This document shows, piece after piece, positions 34,320-44,264 of a stretch of 64,000 nucleotides of DNA. Position 1 is the stretch's first letter, and each line of letters opens with the position of its first letter. Below the pieces are notes generated by a model. It did not search any database. It saw only the letters and a program-made list of their open reading frames with translations, and was not told where the DNA came from. Source of the stretch: Schaalia odontolytica. Lineage in GTDB: Bacteria > Actinomycetota > Actinomycetes > Actinomycetales > Actinomycetaceae. Location: NCBI RefSeq assembly GCF_024584435.1, contig NZ_CP102197.1, forward strand, positions 1,302,001 through 1,366,000, given 5' to 3'. Position numbers and translations under genes: made by a program.

Positions 34320-35993
34320 TCACAGTCCGATGATCTGACCAAACTCCCGCTTGATGCGCTCCAGGCGCTCGCGTGCTTCCTCCCACGGAACCGGCCCGCC
34401 CTCGGGTACCGGGAGGATAACCTCCAGGTAGCACTTGAGTTTCGGCTCCGTGCCCGAGGGACGGGCGATGACGCGGTCACCGTCGCGGGTGAGCACCAGG
34501 ACGCCGTCCGTGGGGGGCAGTCCCTGGTATCCCTCCGACAGGTCCGAAACCTCAACGACCGGAGAACCCGCCAGCTCGGTCGGCGGCTGGGCGCGCAGGC
34601 GCGCCATTCCCTGGGCGATCTGTTCGATCTGTTCGACCCGGAAGGTCAAAGGACCGGTCACGTGCAGGCCGTGGAGGCGCGCCAGCCGATCCAGCTCGTC
34701 CCACGCGCTGCGCCCCTGCGCCTTCAAGGAAGCGAACAACGACGCGGCCACGACGGAAGAGGCGATGCCGTCCTTGTCGCGGGCGACCGACGGATTCGGA
34801 CAAAAGCCGATGGCCTCCTCGTATCCGAAGGCCAGCTGCGGCGCGCGAGCGATCCACTTGAAACCGGTGAGGGTCGTGTGGTGGACCAGCCCGTGAGCGC
34901 GTGCGATCCGACCCAGCAGACGCGAGGACACGATTGAGTTCGCGAGCGACCCGCGCACCCCGCGCGAGGCCAGGAACTCTCCCAGCAGGCAGCCAATCTG
35001 GTCTCCGCTGAGCGGGGTCCACCCCGTCGGCGAGGCGGGGTCCGGCACGGCGAGAGCGCAGCGATCCGCGTCGGGGTCGACCGCGATGATGAGGTCAGCT
35101 CCCTCGCTTCGCGCCTGCTCGATCGCCATGTCGAGGGCGCCGGCCTCCTCCGGGTTGGGGAAGGGCACGGTCGGGAAGTCCGGGTCCGGTTCGGCCTGGG
35201 CTGCCACAAGCGAGACGTTCGTGAACCCGGCCTCGGCCAGGACGCGCGACGTCAGCGACGCGCCCACGCCGTGCATGGCGGTCAGGACGATGCGCAGGTC
35301 CTGCCGTGCTGCGATCTCACCGGAGGCCAGCGCGACTGCGGAGGCCACGTACTCGTCGCGGGGGTCAACGGCCTCGACGAGGTCGTCGTTCATCGGAACC
35401 TGGTCGGCCGGCGGGGTGGCCTTGATGGCGTCGGCGATCTCGGCGTCGAAGGGCGGCACGATCTGGACGCCCTGGCCGTCGCCGGTGACGACGCTGCCTC
35501 CCAGGTAGACCTTGTACCCGTTGTCGGGTGCGGGGTTATGCGAGGCCGTCACCATGACTCCCGCGTCGGCGCCGAAGTGGCGCACCGCAAAGGAAGTGAG
35601 CGGAGTCGGGTTGGCCTGGGGCAGGGCGAGGACCCGCACGCCGGCTGCCGAAGCGACGCGGCACGCGGCCGTGGCGAACTTGGAGGAACCGTAGCGGGCG
35701 TCGCACCCGACGACCAGCGTGGGCGTGCCCGTCGCGTGGCGCTTGACGACCTCACACAGGCCTGCGGTCGCGCGGATGACGACGGCCAGGTTCATGCGGG
35801 ATTCGCCGGGGCCGACGACGCCGCGCAGCCCGGCGGTACCGAATTCGAGAGGGCCGTTCATGGCGGCGCGCACGCGCGCCAGAGCCTCCTCGTCGCCGGC
35901 ACGCGCGGCCTCAACATCCCCCTTCAGGGACGAGGCCGTCGCCGGATCCGGGTCGTGGTCTGCCCAACGGCGGGCGCGATCGAAAACGTCCAT
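34320..35993 (-). CDS. phosphosugar mutase (phosphomannomutase/phosphopentomutase type)
   Basis: 557 residues of the alpha-D-phosphohexomutase superfamily. GTAGLRG near residue 53, the phosphoserine loop TASHNPAPDNGYKVY, the metal loop DPDADRCAL, the sugar loop GYEEAIGF and the phosphate-binding ARPSGTEPKLK are all present. Being the last gene after deoD and deoC, it most likely converts (deoxy)ribose-1-phosphate to the 5-phosphate, filling the role of DeoB, which is absent here; phosphoglucomutase or phosphomannomutase activity remains possible. Separated from deoC by only 6 bp. Confidence 0.9.
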   Translation of the reverse strand: MDVFDRARRWADHDPDPATASSLKGDVEAARAGDEEALARVRAAMNGPLEFGTAGLRGVVGPGESRMNLAVVIRATAGLCEVVKRHATGTPTLVVGCDARYGSSKFATAACRVASAAGVRVLALPQANPTPLTSFAVRHFGADAGVMVTASHNPAPDNGYKVYLGGSVVTGDGQGVQIVPPFDAEIADAIKATPPADQVPMNDDLVEAVDPRDEYVASAVALASGEIAARQDLRIVLTAMHGVGASLTSRVLAEAGFTNVSLVAAQAEPDPDFPTVPFPNPEEAGALDMAIEQARSEGADLIIAVDPDADRCALAVPDPASPTGWTPLSGDQIGCLLGEFLASRGVRGSLANSIVSSRLLGRIARAHGLVHHTTLTGFKWIARAPQLAFGYEEAIGFCPNPSVARDKDGIASSVVAASLFASLKAQGRSAWDELDRLARLHGLHVTGPLTFRVEQIEQIAQGMARLRAQPPTELAGSPVVEVSDLSEGYQGLPPTDGVLVLTRDGDRVIARPSGTEPKLKCYLEVILPVPEGGPVPWEEARERLERIKREFGQIIGL

Positions 35994-35999
35994 GTGTTC

Positions 36000-36653
36000 T
36001 CATTCCTCCAGTCCTGCCAGAATGGCGTTGGTTGCCGAGACCCCCAGACGGGAAGCGCCGGCCTCGATCATGGCGAGCGCCGTTTCGGCGTCGCGGATTC
36101 CTCCAGATGCTTTCACACCCAGGGAATCGCCGACGGTGGCACGCATGAGGGCAACCGCGTGCGTCGACGCGCCTCCGGCGGGGTGGAAACCCGTCGACGT
36201 CTTGACGAAGTCGGCGCCAGCCGCCATCGACGCCCGGCAGGCAGCGACGATCTCATCGTCGGTGAGGGCCGCAGACTCGATAATGACCTTGAGGACGCGG
36301 GGGGAGGGAACGACCCGGCGAACGGCGGCAATCTCCCCCTCCAGGTCAGCAAGCCGTCCATCCTTGACCAGCTCAATGTTGATGACCATGTCAATCTCGT
36401 CGGCACCGTCCGCGACGGCGAGGGCCGCCTCGAAGGCCTTCACCTCGGGCTTGACGGCTCCCGAGGGGAAGCCGACCACGCAGGCAACCTTGAGCCCCTC
36501 GGGCACGTCCAGGGGCAGCATCGAGGGAGAGACACACACCGAGAAGGTTCCGGCCCCGGCCCCCTCCTCGACGATGCGCGCCACGTCCGCGCGCGTCGCT
36601 TCCGGCTTGAGGATCGTGTGGTCGATCATCGCGGCCACGTCACGTTTCTTCAT
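36000..36653 (-). CDS. deoC: deoxyribose-phosphate aldolase
   Basis: 217 residues from the ATG at 36653; longer in-frame sequence overlaps deoD and is rejected. Splits 2-deoxyribose-5-P into glyceraldehyde-3-P and acetaldehyde. Class I aldolase motifs: [32 protein letters not shown] (catalytic Asp), LKVIIESA, the Schiff-base Lys in FVKTSTGF and VKASGGIRD. Fits the bacterial short form. It lies between deoD and the mutase in the nucleoside-catabolic operon. Confidence 0.96.
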   Translation of the reverse strand: MKKRDVAAMIDHTILKPEATRADVARIVEEGAGAGTFSVCVSPSMLPLDVPEGLKVACVVGFPSGAVKPEVKAFEAALAVADGADEIDMVINIELVKDGRLADLEGEIAAVRRVVPSPRVLKVIIESAALTDDEIVAACRASMAAGADFVKTSTGFHPAGGASTHAVALMRATVGDSLGVKASGGIRDAETALAMIEAGASRLGVSATNAILAGLEE

Positions 36654-36673
36654 GAGACGACGTTCTCCTAATC

Positions 36674-37381
36674 TCACAGGGCTGCCAGCGGCAGGGCGAG
36701 TTCCATCATCGTCGTGAAGGCGGTCTGCCGAGACTGGGCGTCCGTGGCCTCTCCGGTGACGAGGGAATCGGAGACGGTGAACATGCCGAGGGCCTCGACG
36801 CCGGCGTGCGCGGCCGTCGCATACAGTCCAGCCGTTTCCATTTCGACCGCGAGGATCCCCATCCGCGCCCACGCCTCGTTGAAAGTCTGGTTCGCGTTGT
36901 AGAAGACGTCGGAGGACATGATGTTGCCGACGTGGAAGGGGACTCCCTCCTCGCGGGCGCGGCGCACCACGTCGTCAATGAGGCGGAAGGAGCCGATCGG
37001 AGCATAGGTTCCGGGGAGCTGGTACTGGTCCATGAACGCCGAATTCGTGCAGGCTCCCTGGGCGACCACAACGTCGTAGAGGTGCATGTCGGGCTGCAGA
37101 GCGCCACACGTTCCAACGCGCACCAGGCGCCGGCAACCAAACTCGTGGATGAGTTCATAGGCGTACAGGGAGATTGAGGGGATACCCATGCCAGACCCCA
37201 TGACGGACACGGGGGTGCCCTGGTAGGTACCGGTGAAGCCGAGCATGTTGCGTACGGCGTTGAACTGCTGGACGTCCTCCAGGTAGGTATCGGCGATGAA
37301 CTTCGCGCGCAGGGGGTCTCCCGGGAGCAGGATGGTCTCGGCGATGGGAGCGGTGGGATCAATGTGCGGTGTGGAACGCAT
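36674..37381 (-). CDS. deoD: purine-nucleoside phosphorylase, DeoD type
   Basis: 235 residues. Hexameric NP-II family: [63 protein letters not shown] and VSDSLVTGE, with the catalytic Asp in the last. Phosphorolyses purine (deoxy)nucleosides to base plus (deoxy)ribose-1-P. A separate promoter lies just upstream, so deoD-deoC-mutase can be transcribed apart from the importer genes. A small leader hairpin (37404-37422) precedes the ATG; the ribosome site is GAAGGA. Confidence 0.97.
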   Translation of the reverse strand: MRSTPHIDPTAPIAETILLPGDPLRAKFIADTYLEDVQQFNAVRNMLGFTGTYQGTPVSVMGSGMGIPSISLYAYELIHEFGCRRLVRVGTCGALQPDMHLYDVVVAQGACTNSAFMDQYQLPGTYAPIGSFRLIDDVVRRAREEGVPFHVGNIMSSDVFYNANQTFNEAWARMGILAVEMETAGLYATAAHAGVEALGMFTVSDSLVTGEATDAQSRQTAFTTMMELALPLAAL

Positions 37382-37445
37382 GTGTCATGTCCTTCGTTGT
37401 GTCGAGGAGAACTGGGCTCCTCTCGGCGTCTTTACCTGTGTGACA

Positions 37446-37475
37446 AGGCTATGCCCTGAGTTACAAATGCGTCAA
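37446..37475 (-). promoter_or_regulatory. internal promoter for deoD-deoC-mutase
   Basis: On the minus strand TTGACG (37470-37475), 18 bp, TAGCCT (37446-37451). Two ACATTTGT-like octamers flank it (GCATTTGT at 37463-37470 and ACATTTGT at 37486-37493, minus strand); a third ACATTTGT lies upstream of the importer genes at 45483-45490. They are candidate operators for the adjacent SorC-family regulator. Confidence 0.5.
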
Positions 37476-37482
37476 TAGCAAT

Positions 37483-38478
37483 TTAACAAATGTTCCATCC
37501 TCCTGTCGTTGCGTCATCCACCCCCTCCGAGGGTTCCTCGCTCGTCTCGTCCAGCAGCGCGAGGGCCAGGTCCTGGTCGACCACCAGGTGGGTGGCCAAC
37601 CCCATGCGAAGCCCCGCCTCCAGAGCCCGGGCCTTCACGAGCCCTCCCGCAACGAGCAGCCGGACGGGACGCGCACGCAGGTCGTCCAGGGGGATGCTGA
37701 CCGTGCGGCGCTCGATCTGGGGACGCGCGATGGTGCCGGACTTTGTAAAGAAGTGGGAAAAGACGTCGCCGACGGCGTCGCGCAGCAGCGCCTCTACCTC
37801 CGCCTCCTCAAGCTGCCCGAGGTTCAGGGAGATGACCTCCCGGCCCATCGCGCCGACCGTGAAGACGGCGACGTCGACGCCCCGCCCCTCCTCCAGGATC
37901 TTGGCGATCGCCCGGTCCTGGCGCACGATCGACAGGGTCGCCGTGTCCTGAAAGATGACGGGGAGCGGCAGGTACCGGGGCTCGGCGGAGAATGCCTCGC
38001 AGAAGGCTCGCATGACCTCGAAGTCGTGGGTCCCGCGCTCGGAGAAGGAGGTCCCTCCCTTGAGCTGGACGACCCGCACTCCCGATCGCGGGGACCTGGA
38101 CAGGTGGGAGGCGAGCGAGTTCATCGTGCGACCCCAGGAGATGCCGACGCTCATGCCGTCGTGGACCAGCTGGCTCAACAGGGCAGCTCCGACGCGCCCG
38201 ACCTGGTCGATGGCCTCCTCCACCCTCATCGCTCGCCCGTGTGCGACTCGCGCGCAGGCCAGCCCATATCGCTTCTCCAGGCGCGCCGCGAGCTCGGAGG
38301 CCTCGTCGCGCGGATCGTGGATGTCGATGGTCACGAAGCCTCGCGCGTGGCCGTGCGCGAGGAGCTTGGCCACCGTGGGCCGCGAGCACCCCATGCGGGA
38401 GGCAACCTCGGCCTGACTCAAGTCTTGCTGGTAGTAAAGCTTGAGGGCCTCGATCGACTGCTCGTCGCGCTTCTCCAC
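37483..38478 (-). CDS. SorC-family transcriptional regulator (DeoR of Bacillus type)
   Basis: 331 residues from a GTG at 38478 with GAAGGAGG upstream; a longer open frame overlaps deoA and is rejected. N-terminal helix-turn-helix (EALKLYYQQDLSQAEVASRMGCSRPTVAKLLAHG, residues 9-42, here cited in two parts: DLSQAEVASRMG and CSRPTVAKLL), then a SorC sugar-phosphate-sensing domain (VGISWGRTMNSLA, VVQLKGG, VFTVGAMG, LVAGGLVKARALEAGLR). Embedded in the deo genes, it should sense deoxyribose-5-P or ribose-5-P and control import and catabolism, like Bacillus DeoR. 32 bp separate it from deoA. Confidence 0.9.
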   Translation of the reverse strand: MEKRDEQSIEALKLYYQQDLSQAEVASRMGCSRPTVAKLLAHGHARGFVTIDIHDPRDEASELAARLEKRYGLACARVAHGRAMRVEEAIDQVGRVGAALLSQLVHDGMSVGISWGRTMNSLASHLSRSPRSGVRVVQLKGGTSFSERGTHDFEVMRAFCEAFSAEPRYLPLPVIFQDTATLSIVRQDRAIAKILEEGRGVDVAVFTVGAMGREVISLNLGQLEEAEVEALLRDAVGDVFSHFFTKSGTIARPQIERRTVSIPLDDLRARPVRLLVAGGLVKARALEAGLRMGLATHLVVDQDLALALLDETSEEPSEGVDDATTGGWNIC

Positions 38479-38509
38479 GATTCCTCCTTCCCCGTGCCGT
38501 ACGGTTGCG

Positions 38510-39796
38510 TCAGGAGACCGTGTCCAAGATGACGCCCCGATCCTCGACGACGCCCCCGTCAGCGATCGTGATCGCACCCGCGAGGCTTTCCACGGCTCGC
38601 TCGATGCGCCACTCGTCGTCCGTGTAGAGGGTGAGCAGCGGCTGCCCCGCTCGCACGCTCTCGCCGGGCTTGGCATGAATCTCGATGCCGGCACCCGCCT
38701 GGACAGCGTCCTCCTTGACCGCGCGCCCCGCGCCCAGGCGCCAGGACGCGACCCCGACGCCGAGGGCGTCCATGCCGACGACCGTTCCGTCGGCCTCGGC
38801 CCGAACCTGGTGCGCGTGGGCGGCACGAGGCATCGGCGCGTCCGGGTCGCCGCCCTGCTCGCGGATCATCTGGCGCCAACGGTCCATGGCGCGCCCATCA
38901 CGCAGGGCCTCCTCCACGTCGGCGTCGTGGACGCCCGCCAGGTCCAGCATGTTCCGGGCGAGTTCGCAGGTCAGCTCGACGACGTCGGAGGGGCCTGCGC
39001 CCGCGAGGACCTCAACCGATTCCTCAACCTCAAGAGCATTGCCGATCTTGCGTCCGAGGGGCACCGACATGTCGGTCAGCAGCGCGCGCGTGGCAACGCC
39101 CGCGTCGCGCCCCAAATCCACCATGGTGCGCGCGAGCTCACGCGCGGTGTCCAGGTCCTTCATGAAGGCACCCGACCCAACCTTGACGTCCAGGACGAGC
39201 GCGCCCGTCCCCTCAGCGATCTTCTTGCTCATGATGGAGCTGGCGATCAGCGGGATGGACTCCACGGTCGAGGTGATGTCGCGCAGCGCGTACAGCTTCT
39301 TGTCCGCGGGTGCCAGGCCGACCCCGGCCGCGCAGATGACCGCGCCGCATCCGCTGCCCAGCTGCGTCATGATCTCCTCGTTGCTCAGCTGTGCCCTCCA
39401 GCCTGGGATCGACTCCAGCTTGTCCAGGGTGCCGCCCGTGTGCCCCAGGCCTCGGCCCGACAGCTGCGGGACCGCTACCCCGAAGCACGCGACGAGCGGC
39501 GCCAGGGGCAGGGTGATCTTGTCCCCCACGCCTCCGGTCGAGTGCTTGTCGGCGGTCGGCTTGCCGATCCCGGAGAAGTCCATGCGCTGCCCCGACCGGA
39601 TCATCGCATCCGTCCACCGGGCAATCTCCTCGCGGTTCATTCCACGCAGGAAGATCGCCATGGCCAGGGCGGCCATCTGCTCATCCTTGACGACGCCGGA
39701 GGTGTAGGCATCGATCACCCAGTCGATGTGCTCGGGGGATAGGGTTCCCCCGTCGCGTTTCGTACGAATGACGTCAACGGCATCAACGATCGCCAT
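38510..39796 (-). CDS. deoA: thymidine (pyrimidine-nucleoside) phosphorylase
   Basis: 428 residues from the ATG at 39796 (AAGGAA upstream). Motifs: IDWVIDAYTSGVVKDEQMAALAMAI, KHSTGGVGDKITLPLAPLVA (the phosphate loop), SGRGLGHTGGTLDKLESIPG and SSIMSKKIAEG, then a C-terminal alpha/beta domain. Phosphorolyses thymidine, deoxyuridine and perhaps uridine. The gene starts 14 bp inside the 3' end of cdd, so the two are co-translated: cytidine is deaminated, then the base is released. Confidence 0.96.
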   Translation of the reverse strand: MAIVDAVDVIRTKRDGGTLSPEHIDWVIDAYTSGVVKDEQMAALAMAIFLRGMNREEIARWTDAMIRSGQRMDFSGIGKPTADKHSTGGVGDKITLPLAPLVACFGVAVPQLSGRGLGHTGGTLDKLESIPGWRAQLSNEEIMTQLGSGCGAVICAAGVGLAPADKKLYALRDITSTVESIPLIASSIMSKKIAEGTGALVLDVKVGSGAFMKDLDTARELARTMVDLGRDAGVATRALLTDMSVPLGRKIGNALEVEESVEVLAGAGPSDVVELTCELARNMLDLAGVHDADVEEALRDGRAMDRWRQMIREQGGDPDAPMPRAAHAHQVRAEADGTVVGMDALGVGVASWRLGAGRAVKEDAVQAGAGIEIHAKPGESVRAGQPLLTLYTDDEWRIERAVESLAGAITIADGGVVEDRGVILDTVS

Positions 39797-40235
39797 CGTT
39801 TCCTTCTTTCGTTTCGGAATAGGCCGGGGCGCTTGTCGCTCCCACCCCGTCCAGGTCATGGGGGCCGAAAGCACCGGGGAGGACCTCGCTCATGGGGGCG
39901 ACCCCGCCGGGCATGAGGACCAGGCAGGAGGGGCCTCCGTGCTCGAAGATGAGCTGGCGGCACCTCCCGCACGGGGAGACGGGAACCGCGTCACCATTGA
40001 CGGCGACGACACCGACGAGCGTGCCCCCGCCGGAGCGGATCAGGTCCGAGACCATGCCGCACTCGGCACACAGGGTCACCCCGTAGCCGGCGTTCTCGAC
40101 GTTGCAGCCGCTGACGATCCGACCGTCGTCCGTCAATCCGGCGGCGCCGACCGGGAACCCCGAGTAGGGGCAGTACGCCCGCTTCATCGCGTCTGTGGCG
40201 ACGCCCAGCAGGGCGTCCCAATCGATCAGAGGCAT
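39783..40235 (-). CDS. cdd: cytidine deaminase
   Basis: 150 residues from the ATG at 40235, with GAGGGG upstream; a GTG at 40244 is an alternative. Homotetrameric CDA family: RAYCPYSGFPVGAAGL, SGCNVENAGYG, zinc site CAECG (catalytic Glu) and PCGRCRQ. Converts (deoxy)cytidine to (deoxy)uridine for phosphorolysis by DeoA. The C-terminus carries about 25 extra hydrophilic residues whose sequence overlaps deoA. Confidence 0.95.
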   Translation of the reverse strand: MPLIDWDALLGVATDAMKRAYCPYSGFPVGAAGLTDDGRIVSGCNVENAGYGVTLCAECGMVSDLIRSGGGTLVGVVAVNGDAVPVSPCGRCRQLIFEHGGPSCLVLMPGGVAPMSEVLPGAFGPHDLDGVGATSAPAYSETKEGNDGDR

Positions 40236-40247
40236 CGACCCCACCCC

Positions 40248-41531
40248 TCACTTCACGTAGGGGACGTTCTCGGCGGCGGGCGCCCGGGACTTACCGACAA
40301 AGCCCGCAACCGCGACAATGGTCACGACGTAGGGGATCATCGACACCAGGTTGGAGGGGACCGCGCTGGTCAGGTTGGGCAGCATGTGAGCCAGGGCTTG
40401 GGCGAAGCCGAACATGACGGCGGCGCTCATCGCTCCCAGCGGGTTCCACTTGCCCAGGATCATCGCCGCCAGGGCGATGTATCCGTTGCCCGCGGAGATG
40501 TTGTCCGTGAAAGCCAAGCCCGAGCCGATCGTGAAGAACGCGCCCCCCAGACCCGCGAAGGCGGAACCGAGAATCGTGTTCGTCGTGCGCGTGCGCTGAA
40601 CGTTGATGCCGACCGTGTCGGCGGCTCGAGGGTGCTCGCCGCAGGCACGCAGGCGCAGGCCCCACCGCGAGCGGAACAGGAAGAACGCCAGCGCAACGAC
40701 CGCCACGTACATCAGGTACACGAGGATCGACTGGTTGAACAGGGCCGGCCCCACGACGGGGATCTCCGATAGGAGCGGGATCTTGATGCTCGACAGCGAG
40801 TACTGGTTCGTGTTCAGGCTCACCGCCGGATTCTTCATGACGGTGCCCGCGAAGAACGTCGTGAGACCCAGGGCCAGCACGTTCAAGACGACGCCGACGA
40901 TGATCTGATCGACCCCGTACTTCACGGAGAAGAGCGCCAGCAGCACGCCCAGGGCGGCTCCCGCCAGCGGGGCCGCGAGCAGTCCGGCGTATGGGTTCTG
41001 GAAGAAGGAGGCCACCATCACGCCCGCGAAGGCGCCGACCAGGAGGTCACCCTCAATTGCGATGTTGACCACGCCGACTCGCTCCGAGATCACGCCCGAG
41101 AGCGCGCCGAAGATCAGGGGCGTCGACAGCGCAACCGTCGAGACGAGGGTCGAAGTCAGCGTCACGGAGCCGGTGGCCGACCCCGAGCCCGCGTACACGA
41201 GGAACCCACACACCGTCGACACGCCGACGACGACCATCGCACCGACACGAGCCCACGACGGGGAGCTGGCACGACGCAGCGTCGAGACGATCGCCCACGC
41301 GGTGATCGCGATCGTGACGAGGGCCAGCCCCCACACGACGGGGGCACCCGCCACGACGACGTCGGGAATCGAGTACGACTGCGACTTGTCGTTGAGCAGC
41401 ACCCGCACATCCCCGCTGGTGGCGGCGGCGAGAATGACCAGGAGGATACAGGCCGCCGCGTAGACGCCCGGGAGCTTCCAGGACCGTTTGGATTCAACCT
41501 GCGTGCGCGTTCCACGCTCACTTGTGCTCAT
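40248..41531 (-). CDS. nucleoside ABC importer permease (second)
   Basis: 427 residues from the ATG at 41531 (AGGGGAG upstream), overlapping the preceding permease by 14 bp. BPD_transp_2 family with about ten helices, starting with an extra N-terminal pair before the core (STPLIFGALSGVISERVGVVNIAIEGDLL, then the EAA-like FRSRWGLRLRACGEHPRAADTVGINV loop). Matches YufQ/NupC-type subunits of BMP-dependent nucleoside transporters. Followed 12 bp later by cdd. Confidence 0.9.
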   Translation of the reverse strand: MSTSERGTRTQVESKRSWKLPGVYAAACILLVILAAATSGDVRVLLNDKSQSYSIPDVVVAGAPVVWGLALVTIAITAWAIVSTLRRASSPSWARVGAMVVVGVSTVCGFLVYAGSGSATGSVTLTSTLVSTVALSTPLIFGALSGVISERVGVVNIAIEGDLLVGAFAGVMVASFFQNPYAGLLAAPLAGAALGVLLALFSVKYGVDQIIVGVVLNVLALGLTTFFAGTVMKNPAVSLNTNQYSLSSIKIPLLSEIPVVGPALFNQSILVYLMYVAVVALAFFLFRSRWGLRLRACGEHPRAADTVGINVQRTRTTNTILGSAFAGLGGAFFTIGSGLAFTDNISAGNGYIALAAMILGKWNPLGAMSAAVMFGFAQALAHMLPNLTSAVPSNLVSMIPYVVTIVAVAGFVGKSRAPAAENVPYVK

Positions 41532-42654
41532 CACTGCTCCCCTTTCGAAGTTCTTCCACACGCCGGGCGTTGGGCAGCCGGAACAGCCACCGCACGAGCG
41601 CCGGAGCGGCGATCAACAGCACGATCACCGACTGCAGGATCAAGATCATGTCGATGGGCACGCCCTTGGTTTGCATCAGGTAGCCGCCCGCCTTGAAGGC
41701 GCCGAACAGCAGGCCAGCGCCGAAGGTGCCCAGCGGCTTGTTGCGCCCCAGCAGGGCGACGGTGATCGCGTCGAAACCGATCGACCCGGCGACGTCGCGC
41801 GAGACGTAGCCGAGGGTACCCAGCGCCTCGTTGGCGCCGGCCAGGCCCAGGAACGCCCCCGAGAGCACCATCGTCACCGCCGTGATGCGCTCCACCGATA
41901 TTCCGGCCGTGCGCGCCGCGGCCGCGTTCGCCCCGACCGCCCGAATCTTGAAGCCGAGGGTCGAGCGCTCCATCAGCCACCAGAAGGCCGCGAGAGCGAT
42001 GATGGCCACGATGATGCCCGCGTGCAGCTTGAAGGGGGCGGACAGCAGACGCGTCAACTGGGCGCTCGGGTCAACGTTGGGGGTGATGGGCTGATTAGAC
42101 CCGGGGGCTTGCCATGCCTTTTGGCCCAGGAGGTAGCCCAGGCCGAGGGTGGCCACCGAATTCAGCATGATCGTGACAATGACCTCGTTGGCCCCCGTCT
42201 TCGCCTTCAGCACGCCAGCGATGCCCCCGTACAGGCCTCCCGCGATGATCGCCGCGGCGAGAGCCACCAGGGTGTGGAGGACGGGAGGCAGGTGCAGCGA
42301 GAATCCGACCCACACGGCGGCAAGCGCCCCCATGATGATCTGACCTTTGCCGCCGATGTTGAACAGGCCGGCCCGGAAACCAACCGCCAGCCCGAGGCCC
42401 GAGATGATCAGCGGAATCGAGAAGAACAACGAGTTCGTCAGGGGCACGATCATGCGGGTGAACGTCGCCGCCTCCGGGTCCACGATCGCGCCGCGGAACA
42501 TCGCGTAGTACGCGTCCGTCACCGACGCCCCCGACATCGCGATCAGGATCGCGCCGATCACGAAGGCGATCAGGACCGCCAGCACCGACACGAACCACTG
42601 CGAGGCCAGGACTCGGACAATCGCGACCCGGGCTCCGCTCTTGTGCGTAGTCAT
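41518..42654 (-). CDS. nucleoside ABC importer permease (first)
   Basis: 378 residues, ATG overlapping the ATPase stop by 4 bp. BPD_transp_2 family: GLAVGFRAGLFNIGGKGQ, VIVTIMLNSVATLGLGYLLG, a cytoplasmic loop ERSTLGFKIRAVGANAAAARTAGI, and FDAITVALLGRNKPLG. Corresponds to YufP/NupB of the BmpA-type transporters. Forms the membrane channel with the second permease. Confidence 0.92.
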   Translation of the reverse strand: MTTHKSGARVAIVRVLASQWFVSVLAVLIAFVIGAILIAMSGASVTDAYYAMFRGAIVDPEAATFTRMIVPLTNSLFFSIPLIISGLGLAVGFRAGLFNIGGKGQIIMGALAAVWVGFSLHLPPVLHTLVALAAAIIAGGLYGGIAGVLKAKTGANEVIVTIMLNSVATLGLGYLLGQKAWQAPGSNQPITPNVDPSAQLTRLLSAPFKLHAGIIVAIIALAAFWWLMERSTLGFKIRAVGANAAAARTAGISVERITAVTMVLSGAFLGLAGANEALGTLGYVSRDVAGSIGFDAITVALLGRNKPLGTFGAGLLFGAFKAGGYLMQTKGVPIDMILILQSVIVLLIAAPALVRWLFRLPNARRVEELRKGSSDEHK

Positions 42655-44216
42655 TTCTTTTCCTCCCCGTCAACGTCCTCGGTGTCGGCGGATCCCCTCG
42701 ACGCGGCCACGGCCTCGTCGAGGGGGACGCCGGCCATCATGAGGCCCAGCACGTCGCGCCCCGTGTCCGGCGGGACGATGCCGACGAGGCGTCCCCGGTA
42801 CATCACGGCGATACGATCCGCCAGTGCCACGACCTCGTCCAGCTCCGACGAGATGAGCAGGACCGCGCAGCCCTGGTCCCGCACGTCGACGATCCTGCGG
42901 TGAATGAACTCGATGGACCCGACGTCCACCCCTCGGGTCGGCTGGTTGGCCACCAGGAGCGTCAGATCCTTGGAGATCTCCCTCGCCACGACCACCTTCT
43001 GCTGGTTGCCGCCGGACAGGGAAGAAATCGGGTCGGACACGGACGTCAGGCGAATGTCGTATTCTTTTTCCTTCTCGCGGGCGTTGCGCGCGATAGCGCC
43101 GAGCTTGAGGGAACCGCCCGCCGAGAACTCTCGGGAGGTGAACTGGTCCAGGACCAGGTTGTCCGCGATGGAGAAGGAGGCGATGATGCCGTCGGTTGAC
43201 CTGTCCTCGGGGATGAACCCGACGCCCGCGTCCAGGGAATCACGCGGATTGGCGCGGGTGACGTCGGCATCCCCCAGGCGGATCTGCCCGCTGTGGGGGG
43301 TGCGCAGGCCCAGGATCACCTCGGCCAGCTCCGTCTGGCCGTTACCCTGCACGCCGGCGACGGCCAGAATCTCTCCCTGACGAACATCGAAGGACACGTG
43401 GTCGAGGAGGGGAATGCCCCCCGAGCCGAGGAGGGACACGTCCTCGAAGGCCAGCCCCGCTCCCGTGGGGTTGGCGGGTTCCTTCTTGACCCGCATGAGC
43501 ACCTCGCGTCCCACCATCTGCGTGGCGAGCGAAGCCTCGGAGTCCGTGGGCGAGGCGTGGCCGACGACGCGACCGCGCCGGATGACGGTGATGTCGTCTG
43601 CGACCGCTCGGATCTCGCGCAGCTTGTGGGTGATGAACACGATGGAGGTTCCCGCGTCCGCGAGCTGACGCATGATGGTCATGAGCTCGTCGGTCTCCTG
43701 CGGGGTCAACACCGCGGTGGGCTCGTCCAGGATGAGGACCTTTGCCTCGCGCGACAGGGCCTTGACGATCTCGACGCGCTGCTGGGCGCCCACGGGCAGG
43801 TCTTCGATGAGCGCGTCGGGGTCCAGGTCGAAGCCGAAGCGCGCCGACACCTCTCGAACGGTTTGCCGCGCGCGCTCGCGGCTGATGATCCCCGCCGGAC
43901 CGGTCGGCTCGAACCCGAGCGCAATCGACTCGGCCACGGTGAAGACCGGGATCAGCATGAAGTGCTGGTGCACCATGCCGATGCCCGCCGCAACTGCGTC
44001 CCCCGGCCCCTTGAAGGTCACGGGAGTTCCGTCGATCAGGATCTGCCCCTCGTCGGGGGCGTGCATCCCGTACAGGACGTTCATGAGCGTGGACTTACCC
44101 GCGCCGTTCTCTCCCAGTAGGGCGTGAATCTGCCCCTCCTCGATCGTCAGGTCGATCGAGTCGTTTGCGGTGAGGGGGCCAAACCTCTTCGTGATCCCCC
44201 GCAACTCCAATTTCAT
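42651..44216 (-). CDS. nucleoside ABC importer ATPase, double NBD
   Basis: 521 residues from the ATG at 44216 (GAAGGA upstream). Two nucleotide-binding domains. The first has Walker A GENGAGKSTLM, signature LPVGAQQRVEI and Walker B VLILDEPTAVL. The second, from about residue 260, has a degenerate Walker A (AGVQGNGQTELAEVI), signature LSGGNQQKVVV and Walker B LLVANQPTRGVDVGS. This RbsA/YufO-like pattern, with one canonical and one degenerate site, is typical of nucleoside and sugar BMP transporters. Drives the two permeases encoded next. Confidence 0.94.
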   Translation of the reverse strand: MKLELRGITKRFGPLTANDSIDLTIEEGQIHALLGENGAGKSTLMNVLYGMHAPDEGQILIDGTPVTFKGPGDAVAAGIGMVHQHFMLIPVFTVAESIALGFEPTGPAGIISRERARQTVREVSARFGFDLDPDALIEDLPVGAQQRVEIVKALSREAKVLILDEPTAVLTPQETDELMTIMRQLADAGTSIVFITHKLREIRAVADDITVIRRGRVVGHASPTDSEASLATQMVGREVLMRVKKEPANPTGAGLAFEDVSLLGSGGIPLLDHVSFDVRQGEILAVAGVQGNGQTELAEVILGLRTPHSGQIRLGDADVTRANPRDSLDAGVGFIPEDRSTDGIIASFSIADNLVLDQFTSREFSAGGSLKLGAIARNAREKEKEYDIRLTSVSDPISSLSGGNQQKVVVAREISKDLTLLVANQPTRGVDVGSIEFIHRRIVDVRDQGCAVLLISSELDEVVALADRIAVMYRGRLVGIVPPDTGRDVLGLMMAGVPLDEAVAASRGSADTEDVDGEEKK

Positions 44217-44264
44217 TCCTTCGTCCTTCCCCCGCTTGGGCCCGCGCTGCACGCCCGACAGGCG